Shown piece by piece: positions 6,138 to 12,245 of a DNA stretch of 12,245 bases. A program made the translations under genes and the position numbers. Location of the stretch: the NCBI GenBank assembly GCA_002938115.1, contig PTKD01000037.1, positions 1-12,245 on the forward strand, in the 5' to 3' direction. Numbering within the stretch: the first letter of the stretch is position 1; every line of letters starts with the position of its first letter. The DNA comes from Alphaproteobacteria bacterium MarineAlpha9_Bin7 (GTDB taxonomy: Bacteria; Pseudomonadota; Alphaproteobacteria; UBA7887). Under the pieces are notes generated by a model, which was not told where the DNA came from, ran no database searches, and was given only the letters and a program-made list of their open reading frames with translations.

Positions 6138-8588
6138 GTGAGTGAATTTCCTGTAAGGCAGCACGTTTCAGAGGGGGAGATAGTGATTTCAGCCGATGAG
6201 CTGCGCGAGGTAGCACGGGAGTTGGATCTGTCCGAGCTGATTGCCCGAGCGGGCCTTCTTCGCGACCAGGGCCACGATACAATCCAGACTTTTTCGCCCA
6301 AGGTTTTTATTCCTCTCACGAAACTCTGCAGAGATGTTTGCCATTATTGCACTTTCGCAAAGCCGCCGCGGGGCGGAGAGCCCGCGTATTTAAGTCCGGA
6401 TGAGGTCTTGTCAATCGCCCGCCAAGGGGTTCTCGCGGGTTGTCATGAAGCTCTGTTTACTCTGGGTGATAAACCAGAGTTACGATATCAAGTTGCTCGC
6501 GAGCAACTTACGGCGCTCGGTCATGAGAGCACCATTTCGTACTTGGTTGAGATGTGTGCGTTGGTCCTCGACGAGACGGGCCTGTTGCCTCATGCCAATC
6601 CCGGTGTGTTGGCAGCTGAGGAAATCGCAGCGCTGCGCCGGGTTACAACCTCTCAAGGGATAATGCTAGAAAGCGCTGCTGAGCGTCTGTGTAAGCGGGG
6701 GGGGCCACACTTCGGGTCCCCGGACAAGGTGCCGACCGTGCGCCTCGAAACACTACGATTGGCGGGAGAGCAGTTCGTACCTATCACTTCCGGAATTTTG
6801 ATCGGGATTGGAGAAACGCGCGAAGAGCGCATTGATGCATTGCTTGCGTTACGCGAGCTTCATCTTGAATATGGTCACATACAGGAAATTATTATCCAGA
6901 ATTTCCGTGCGAAACCTGACACCAAAATGGCTGGTGCACCGGAGCCTGACTTAAACGAGTTGATGTGGACCATAGCTATCTCGCGTATCGCATTTGGTCC
7001 AACAATGAATATACAAGCCCCACCCAATCTCACTCCCAACGTGTTCGGCCGTCTTATAGAGGCCGGGATAAACGACTGGGGAGGTATTTCCCCGGTGACA
7101 CCCGATCATGTCAACCCGGAAGCGCCGTGGCCTCACCTAGAGATGATCGCAAAAGCAACTGAAGATGCCGGGAAGACATTGGTACCAAGACTCGCCATTT
7201 ATCCTGAGTATGTGGAAGAGATGGAACAATGGCAGGATGAAAACGTGGCTTGCCATGTGCGACATGTCGCTGATGCCGACGGTTATGCGCGCTGCGAAAC
7301 GTGGTCTCCAGGTTCATTAGAGCCTGTGCCTGTCGTTGAAACCAAGGTGCCTTTTGGCATTCGACCAGATGCCCAAATCGAAGCCATCCTTAAACGCGCT
7401 TGTGATGGAATGCGCCTCGATGAATCAGACATTGTGTGTTTGTTTCGTGCGAGAGGTGATGAGGTTGATTTAATCAGTCGCACCGCAGACCAACTACGGC
7501 GAGCTACTGTGGGTAACGTGGTTCGCTACGTTGTAAACCGCAATATCAATTATACGAATGTGTGTTATTTCCGATGCCAATTTTGCGCTTTTTCAAAAGG
7601 AAAGCTTAGCGAAAATTTACGTGGCGCACCGTATGACCTATCGTTGGAAGAAATAACGAGAAGAGTCCAGGAGGCATGGGATCGTGGAGCTACCGAAGTA
7701 TGTATGCAAGGTGGTATCCATCCCGACTATACGGGGAATACCTATCTTGAGATATGCAGGGCGGTGCGAGCAACGGTGCCGGAAATGCACATTCATGCTT
7801 TTTCGCCCCTAGAGGTACAACAGGGTGCTGAGACGCTGGATGTGCCGGTAGGAGTGTTTCTGGAGCAGTTGCGTGAAACGGGCCTTGGCACACTTCCGGG
7901 TACGGCAGCCGAAATATTGGATGACTCAGTGCGTGCCAAACTTTGTCCGGATAAGCTCGATACTGCGAGTTGGCTGGAAGTAATGCGGGTGGCGCACCAG
8001 CTCGGTTTCCGGACTACCGCCACCATTATGTTTGGTCACATAGATAACCCGGTTCATTGGGCTCGCCACCTACTGAGAATTCGTGATCTCCAGGCCGAGA
8101 CTGGTGGTTTTACGGAGTTTGTTCCCCTTCCCTTCGTTCATATGGAGGCTCCAATTTATTTAAAAGGTTATGCACGTCGAGGTCCGACATGGCGGGAAAC
8201 CATACTTATGCATTCGATTTCACGTCTCTCCTTGCACCCGCTAATTCCCAACATACAAGTATCTTGGGTTAAGTTGGGCGCGAATGGCGCGAGCGCGTGT
8301 TTGCAATCTGGTGCGAATGACTTGGGTGGTACTTTAATGAACGAAAGCATTTCGCGCGCTGCTGGCAATGAGCACGGCCAGGAAATGGGGCCAACTGACA
8401 TGGAGAATTTGATCAGCACGATTGATCGTGTGCCCGAACAACGAACTACCCTTTATCAATCGGCACCAGTTGACCAACGAATTAAATCCTTTGCTGCGCC
8501 GCCGTTATCGCCATTGGTACAGATGCCGGCTGGAAAATACGCTCGCACGGGCACGTCTTCAGGTGTCGCAGCAGTTGGTGCACACTGA
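6138..8588 (+). CDS. fbiC: 7,8-didemethyl-8-hydroxy-5-deazariboflavin (Fo) synthase, CofG-CofH fusion
   Basis: This 816-residue protein carries two radical-SAM domains that together make Fo, the deazaflavin chromophore of F420, from tyrosine and 5-amino-6-ribitylamino-uracil. The N-terminal CofG half has its 4Fe-4S cysteines as CRDVCHYC (Cys64, Cys68, Cys71), with LPHANPGVL and SGILIGIGET further on. The C-terminal CofH half has CYFRCQFC (Cys476, Cys480, Cys483), then MQGGIHPDYTG and AFSPLEV. Both clusters are intact and the length is that of FbiC in mycobacteria. In archaea and cyanobacteria the halves are separate proteins. Start: GTG 6138, with GGAG 9 nt upstream. npdG begins 10 nt after the stop, so it leads or shares the F420 operon. 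The product should be cytosolic. Confidence 0.96.
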   Translation: MSEFPVRQHVSEGEIVISADELREVARELDLSELIARAGLLRDQGHDTIQTFSPKVFIPLTKLCRDVCHYCTFAKPPRGGEPAYLSPDEVLSIARQGVLAGCHEALFTLGDKPELRYQVAREQLTALGHESTISYLVEMCALVLDETGLLPHANPGVLAAEEIAALRRVTTSQGIMLESAAERLCKRGGPHFGSPDKVPTVRLETLRLAGEQFVPITSGILIGIGETREERIDALLALRELHLEYGHIQEIIIQNFRAKPDTKMAGAPEPDLNELMWTIAISRIAFGPTMNIQAPPNLTPNVFGRLIEAGINDWGGISPVTPDHVNPEAPWPHLEMIAKATEDAGKTLVPRLAIYPEYVEEMEQWQDENVACHVRHVADADGYARCETWSPGSLEPVPVVETKVPFGIRPDAQIEAILKRACDGMRLDESDIVCLFRARGDEVDLISRTADQLRRATVGNVVRYVVNRNINYTNVCYFRCQFCAFSKGKLSENLRGAPYDLSLEEITRRVQEAWDRGATEVCMQGGIHPDYTGNTYLEICRAVRATVPEMHIHAFSPLEVQQGAETLDVPVGVFLEQLRETGLGTLPGTAAEILDDSVRAKLCPDKLDTASWLEVMRVAHQLGFRTTATIMFGHIDNPVHWARHLLRIRDLQAETGGFTEFVPLPFVHMEAPIYLKGYARRGPTWRETILMHSISRLSLHPLIPNIQVSWVKLGANGASACLQSGANDLGGTLMNESISRAAGNEHGQEMGPTDMENLISTIDRVPEQRTTLYQSAPVDQRIKSFAAPPLSPLVQMPAGKYARTGTSSGVAAVGAH

Positions 8589-8598
8589 GGCTGTGCAC

Positions 8599-9288
8599 GT
8601 GAATTGTCAGAATTTGCCAAAGTTGGCAATTTTGGGGGGAACTGGTGATCAAGGAAGCGCATTAGCCTTGCGCTGGGCGATCGCCGGTTATCCGGTGACG
8701 CTCGGTTCACGTTCCTTGGAACGGGCACGTAACGTCGCGGACCGTCTCAGCAGGAAACATTGTGGAGTAACATTGAAAGCGGCAAGAAATAGAGACGCAG
8801 CTGCTGCGGCGGACATCGTTGTTCTTACTGTTCCCTTCAGTGTGCAAAGTGCCACAGTGGAAGAAGTTTGTGACGTTCTCGATGGTAAAATACTGATCGA
8901 TGTAACCGTGCCGCTTGTGCCGCCCAAAGTGGCGCGGGTGCAACTTCCGGATGGTGGCTCCGCGGTAGTCAGTATTCAGAAACGATTGGGAAGTTCAGTC
9001 AAGGTGGTCTCTGCGTTCCAGAATGTGTCGGCTGAGCACTTAAAAAACATTGATGAACCAATCGATTGCGATGTCCTAGTCTGTGGGGACGATGTGGGTG
9101 CGCGAAACGTGGCGATAAAATTGGCAGAAGCTGCAAGAATGCGAGGAATTCACAGCGGACCTCTGGTAAACTCGGTGGCAGCGGAGGCCCTTACCTCTGT
9201 GCTCATCGGCATCAATAAGCGTTATAAGGTGACTGGCGCAGGTATATCAATTACTGGACTTCCAGGTCAGACGAGAGATTCTGACTGA
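8599..9288 (+). CDS. npdG: NADPH-dependent F420 reductase (F420:NADP oxidoreductase)
   Basis: A 229-residue Rossmann protein that moves hydride between NADPH and F420, here probably supplying F420H2 to the LLM and PPOX enzymes. The nucleotide loop is LAILGGTGDQGSALA (9-23), followed by GSRS (36-39), whose Ser-Arg pair is the usual binder of the NADPH 2'-phosphate. DIVVLTVPF (72-80), LIDVTVPL (99-106) and SAFQNVSAEHL (138-148) match the family, as does the C-terminal GINKRYKVTGAGISITGL. Start: an open frame reaches back into fbiC, but GTG 8599 has GAGG 8 nt upstream and gives the family length; GTG 8578 and 8593 are less well placed. cofE follows closely. Confidence 0.92.
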   Translation: MNCQNLPKLAILGGTGDQGSALALRWAIAGYPVTLGSRSLERARNVADRLSRKHCGVTLKAARNRDAAAAADIVVLTVPFSVQSATVEEVCDVLDGKILIDVTVPLVPPKVARVQLPDGGSAVVSIQKRLGSSVKVVSAFQNVSAEHLKNIDEPIDCDVLVCGDDVGARNVAIKLAEAARMRGIHSGPLVNSVAAEALTSVLIGINKRYKVTGAGISITGLPGQTRDSD

Positions 9289-9310
9289 CTTGCAGCTGCA
9301 ATCCGAAATC

Positions 9311-10108
9311 ATGTCCCATACAGAGTCTGTTAGATCCTCTAAACTAGTGTTCACCGCCTTCACCGGCCTGCCCTTGGTCGGTGTTGGCGATGACCTGGTT
9401 TCGTTAATCCTACACGAGTGCGACGCAGCCAATGAGAACCTGTGTGACGGCGACATTTTGGTGATTGCCCAGAAAATTGTTTCTAAGGCAGAGGGTCGGG
9501 TGGTGAATTTAGCTGATGTTACCCCGTCTGATGCAGCGTTGGTATTGGCCCAGTCTTCAAACAAGGACCCCCGACTCGTTGAAGTGATCCTGGCCGAATC
9601 GAAAGAAATCATTAGGCAGCGAGAAGGCGCAATCATCGTCGAAAATCGGTTTGGGGTGGTGTTGGCCAATGCCGGGATTGATATGTCTAATGTTGATCAG
9701 GATGGCGGTGATGCCGTGCTGCTACTGCCCGAAGATCCCGATAGCAGCTGTGCTCGTTTGCGGGATGAATTTAAGAAACGTGCTCACGTAGATCTAGGTG
9801 TGGTGATTAATGACAGTTTGGGGCGAGCTTTCCGGAATGGCACCGCGGGGGCTGCCTTAGGAACTGCAGGAGTACCAGCGCTCGTGGATTTGTCTGGGAC
9901 GCCCGATTTATTTGGACGCCCGCTGAGAGTCACGCAGGTTGCGATTGCTGATGAGCTTGCTGCGGCCGCATCTCTCTTGATGGGTCAAGCGGATGAGGGC
10001 CGTCCCGTAGTTTTAGTGCGGGGATTTAAATGTGATGCGGAACCGGGCGTGGGCAAGGACTTAGTCCGGATTAAGGAGCAGGATTTGTTTCGAGAGCCTA
10101 CAAAGTGA
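9311..10108 (+). CDS. cofE: Coenzyme F420-0:L-glutamate ligase
   Basis: A 265-residue CofE that adds glutamate to F420-0 using GTP, giving F420-1 and possibly longer gamma-linked chains. Blocks seen are FTGLPLVGVGDDL (N-terminal), DGDILVIAQKIVSKAEGR, RFGVVLANAGIDMSNVD, LLLPEDPDSSCARLR, then VVINDSLGRAFRNG and DLFGRPLRVTQVAIADELAAAA. It is only the ligase domain: the C-terminal FMN-reductase domain of mycobacterial FbiB is absent. Thus the tail-finishing dehydro-F420 reduction done by that domain is either not needed or done elsewhere. ATG 9311 is preferred, 22 nt after npdG; TTG 9290 would add seven residues. No clear SD is seen. The stop overlaps the cofD start. Confidence 0.93.
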   Translation: MSHTESVRSSKLVFTAFTGLPLVGVGDDLVSLILHECDAANENLCDGDILVIAQKIVSKAEGRVVNLADVTPSDAALVLAQSSNKDPRLVEVILAESKEIIRQREGAIIVENRFGVVLANAGIDMSNVDQDGGDAVLLLPEDPDSSCARLRDEFKKRAHVDLGVVINDSLGRAFRNGTAGAALGTAGVPALVDLSGTPDLFGRPLRVTQVAIADELAAAASLLMGQADEGRPVVLVRGFKCDAEPGVGKDLVRIKEQDLFREPTK

Positions 10109-11073
10109 TTCTTGCTTTGGCCGGAGGTGTTGGCGGTGCGAAGTTAGCCAACGGTTTTGCAAAAATTCTTAGTCCTGATCAATTGCTAGTCGTGGTTAAT
10201 ACCGGCGACGATTTTGAACATTTCGGATTTCCAATTTCTCCGGATCTTGACACAGTAACTTATACCCTAGCGGGTATGAGCAACACCACGGCTGGTTGGG
10301 GTCTCGCCGGAGAGAGTTGGAAATTCATGAATGCACTTGAGCGCTTGGGTGGAGAAGGTTGGTTTCGGCTTGGGGACCAGGATCTTGCAACTCACGTAAT
10401 GCGCGCCGCGTGGTTGAGTGAGGGACAAAGTTTGTCGGATGTCACAGCGAAAATCACAAAACGCCTCGGAATTTTACATTCAATTGTTCCTATGAGTGAC
10501 CAGCAAGTGCGAACGGTCGTTGAAACAGAAGCTGGTAGGATGTCGTTCCAAATTTATTTCGTTCGTGAGAAATGTGGTCCGGAGATCAAAAAAATTTATT
10601 ATAAAGGCGCGACCGAAGCCGATCCATCCCAAGCATTTATGTCGGCTCTTGACCGCGAAGATATTGATGCAATTGTCATTTGTCCATCTAATCCACTACT
10701 TAGTATCGCACCAATTTTGGCGCTGCGAGAAGTAAGAGCTCGGCTAGTTTCCCATAATGCTCCGGTAGTTGCTGTTTCCCCAATCATAGATGGTAAGGCA
10801 GTAAAGGGTCCCGTTGCTAAAATTTTTGAGGAAATAGGACTCGACGCATCGGCGCTCGGTGTTGCTCGTTATTACGGAGATCTACTCGACGGGATGGTCA
10901 TCGATGCTAAAGATTCTGCTTTGGCAACCAGTATATCTGAGGTAGGACCCCAGATTTTAGTTACTGAAACTCTGATGCGGTCTACGGACGAACAAATCCA
11001 GTTGGCGCGTGAAGTCATGGAGTTTTCCCAACTTCTTCCGCGCACGGACAAGACAAAAATCGGTAACTTATGA
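10105..11073 (+). CDS. cofD: 2-phospho-L-lactate (or related) transferase making F420-0 or its precursor
   Basis: A 322-residue CofD/FbiA that transfers the activated phospho-acid from the CofC-made guanylylated donor to Fo. Family motifs are LALAGGVGGAKLANG (3-17), NTGDDFEHFG (32-41), SPDLDT (45-50), GDQDLATH (90-97), CPSNPLLSIAPIL (193-205) and VAVSPIIDGKAVKGP (222-236). Length is typical. GTG 10105 overlaps the cofE stop in GTGA, indicating translational coupling, and the gene's own TGA overlaps the cofC ATG. Whether the donor carries phospholactate, phosphoenolpyruvate or 3-phosphoglycerate cannot be read from this sequence. Confidence 0.95.
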   Translation: MILALAGGVGGAKLANGFAKILSPDQLLVVVNTGDDFEHFGFPISPDLDTVTYTLAGMSNTTAGWGLAGESWKFMNALERLGGEGWFRLGDQDLATHVMRAAWLSEGQSLSDVTAKITKRLGILHSIVPMSDQQVRTVVETEAGRMSFQIYFVREKCGPEIKKIYYKGATEADPSQAFMSALDREDIDAIVICPSNPLLSIAPILALREVRARLVSHNAPVVAVSPIIDGKAVKGPVAKIFEEIGLDASALGVARYYGDLLDGMVIDAKDSALATSISEVGPQILVTETLMRSTDEQIQLAREVMEFSQLLPRTDKTKIGNL

Positions 11074-11705
11074 GTGTTGTTGCGATTGTTCCTGTGCGTT
11101 CACTGGCTACTGGAAAAACGCGGCTTGGCACTGTACTTGGCCGCTCTGAACGGTACCAGCTCAATGAACGTTTCTTATCCCATACTTTGCGTGTCACAAC
11201 GGCTTTTGCCGTTAGCACAGTGGTCGTTAGTCGGTGCGCCGACGTGCTACAATTGGCCCGCTCGTCTGGTGTAGGTCATTTGTTTGAGGTTACTCGCGGC
11301 GGTTTGAATCCTGCGCTTACCAACGCCTCAAAAGTGGCTCGAGCACGTGGTGCCGTGCGAATTGTGATTCTTCCTGCCGATTTGCCATTTGTGTGTACTG
11401 ATGATCTTCACGCTTTGGTTTCACACGCTGGGCGAGCGGGCGCAACCATTGCTCCAGACCAACGTAGAGATGGAACGAACGCCTTGTGCGTTCCGGCGGG
11501 ACACTCATTCCGCTTTCAGTTTGGTGCGAGCAGTTTCTTTAAGCATAAATGTGAAGCAGAAAATGTTGGTTTAAACATGACCGTGATTTCCCGTCCATCG
11601 CTCGCTTTTGACATCGACCTACCTGCTGATTTTTCCCGCCTGCAAGGATTGGAGGGAAGCGATCGAGATACTCATTTCACAAATGGATTGCAAAATGTGA
11701 GGTAA
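11070..11705 (+). CDS. cofC: 2-phospho-L-lactate (or related) guanylyltransferase
   Basis: A 211-residue nucleotidyltransferase (CofC/FbiD) that uses GTP to activate the phospho-acid for CofD. The N-terminal VAIVPVRSLATGKTRL (4-19) is the GTP-binding loop, with TGKTRL replacing the commoner AKSRL. LPADLPF (101-107), APDQRRDGTNAL (128-139), FQFGASSFFKH (149-159) and AFDIDLPAD (179-187) match family blocks for metal and substrate binding. ATG 11070 overlaps the cofD TGA (ATGA). The donor acid varies between lineages: phospholactate in archaea, phosphoenolpyruvate in mycobacteria, 3-phosphoglycerate in Mycetohabitans rhizoxinica. It is untested here. It ends the tightly packed operon. Confidence 0.93.
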   Translation: MSVVAIVPVRSLATGKTRLGTVLGRSERYQLNERFLSHTLRVTTAFAVSTVVVSRCADVLQLARSSGVGHLFEVTRGGLNPALTNASKVARARGAVRIVILPADLPFVCTDDLHALVSHAGRAGATIAPDQRRDGTNALCVPAGHSFRFQFGASSFFKHKCEAENVGLNMTVISRPSLAFDIDLPADFSRLQGLEGSDRDTHFTNGLQNVR

Positions 11706-11834
11706 CTTGAAGAACTATACGCCAGTGCGTCGTCAAGTGGATTAATATATCAAGATCGCCACGCATAGGTTCACATACACTTAATAAGAAATGAGTTTGC
11801 TGTTGTTGTGGTTTCCAATTTACGCTGAGCAGAC
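11706..11834. other. Spacer between cofC and the PPOX gene
   Basis: This 129-bp gap ends the tightly overlapping run. ACTTGA (11705-11710) and TCAAGT (11733-11738) form an inverted repeat with a 22-nt loop, and the sequence after it is AT-rich but has no T-run, so I do not call a terminator. The next gene may have its own promoter here; no convincing -35/-10 pair is visible. Confidence 0.25.
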
Positions 11835-12245
11835 ATGCTTACTTTAGCGGAGCAAAAATTTATCCAACATCATCGTGTTGGTCGACTGGCAACCGCTGAT
11901 GCGACTGGCGTGCCCCATGTGATCCCTGTTTGTTTTGTATGTGCTGAAAACAATATATACATCACAATTGACGAGAAACCGAAGACGTTGGCACCGAAAA
12001 CACTCAAGCGGTTACGGAATATCGCGGAGAACACAAATGTTGCGATCGTCGTCGACAAATATGATGAAGATTGGTCACGTCTGGCCTGGGTGCTTCTTCG
12101 AGGGCATGCAGAAATTCTTGCAACCGGCAATGAGCATAATCTGGCTCAAGAACTGCTTCGGGGTCGGTACCCGCAAATGCTTGAAATGAAACTGAAATCG
12201 TTGCCAGTCATCGCAGTGCGACTGACCAAAGTAACAAGTTGGGGA
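11835..12245 (+). CDS. PPOX class probable F420-dependent enzyme, Rv0121-like, 3' end cut by window
   Basis: An open frame from ATG 11835 to the right edge gives 137 residues beginning MLTLAEQKFIQHHRVGRLATAD and continuing GVPHVIPVCFV, ITIDEKPKTLAPKTLKRLRNI, NVAIVVDKYDEDWSRLAWVLLRG and VTSWG at the edge. This is the split-barrel flavin/deazaflavin fold of the pyridoxamine-oxidase-like superfamily, closest in my judgement to the TIGR03668/Rv0121 group predicted to bind F420. Family members are about 140 residues, so only a few residues are missing. An in-frame TGA at 11826-11828 makes 11835 the first possible ATG; the SD is weak. Direction and position after cofC suggest an F420 user. Substrate unknown. 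Confidence 0.85.
   Translation, partial: MLTLAEQKFIQHHRVGRLATADATGVPHVIPVCFVCAENNIYITIDEKPKTLAPKTLKRLRNIAENTNVAIVVDKYDEDWSRLAWVLLRGHAEILATGNEHNLAQELLRGRYPQMLEMKLKSLPVIAVRLTKVTSWG

Noticed and set aside
8422..8598. Long N-terminal extension of npdG inside fbiC
   Set aside because: The frame is open but the residues are arginine-rich and not Rossmann-like; GTG 8599 has an SD and gives the normal length.
11705..11738. Inverted repeat ACTTGA/TCAAGT after cofC as terminator
   Set aside because: Short stem, 22-nt loop and no following T-run.
1..12245. CRISPR arrays, tRNA/rRNA genes, insertion sequences, phage or defence genes
   Set aside because: Looked for on both strands; no regularly spaced long repeats, transposase motifs, terminal inverted repeats or RNA gene signatures were seen.

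Overview
The window is a gene-dense bacterial segment of moderate base composition (roughly half G+C by eye). It is dominated by coenzyme F420 biosynthesis and F420-linked enzymes. The short intergenic gaps, Shine-Dalgarno-led ATG/GTG starts and stop/start overlaps are bacterial. The fused FbiC (CofG+CofH), the CofE without the FbiB flavin domain, the moderate GC and the DpgC-like and M19 flanks suggest an F420-producing, probably proteobacterial (perhaps marine, uncultured) organism rather than a high-GC actinobacterium. That placement is inference; nothing in the window fixes the taxon.

Layout. (1) The left edge holds the 5' part of a minus-strand peptidase M19-like gene. Upstream of it lie a 12-codon ORF and a stretch that strongly resembles the 3' half of a TPP riboswitch but has a degraded sensing core. 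(2) 505-1905 (+) encodes a DpgC-like, cofactor-independent dioxygenase of the crotonase superfamily. (3) 2025-2819 (-) encodes a second crotonase that lacks both hydratase glutamates and carries a PaaG-like Asp. (4) 2981-3931 and 3971-4885 (+) encode an F420-dependent LLM oxidoreductase (Rv2161c-like) and an MFE-2-type SDR, probably co-transcribed. (5) 5037-6077 (+) encodes a second LLM enzyme (Rv3520c-like), preceded by a 148-bp spacer holding three evenly spaced GTTGAG/CTCAAC hexamers. (6) 6138-11705 (+) is a compact operon, fbiC - npdG - cofE - cofD - cofC, with gaps of 10 and 22 nt and then GTGA and ATGA overlaps. (7) 11835 to the right edge is a PPOX-fold, probably F420-dependent enzyme (Rv0121-like), truncated only by the window end.

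How the genes fit together. FbiC makes the deazaflavin Fo. CofC activates a phospho-acid with GTP, CofD joins that activated acid to Fo, and CofE adds the glutamate tail. NpdG reduces F420 with NADPH. The two LLM proteins and the PPOX protein are the likely users of F420H2. The crotonases and the SDR act on acyl-CoA type substrates, so the flank looks like a catabolic or modification module for an unknown CoA thioester that draws on F420 chemistry. No tRNA, rRNA, CRISPR array, IS element or phage gene was seen.
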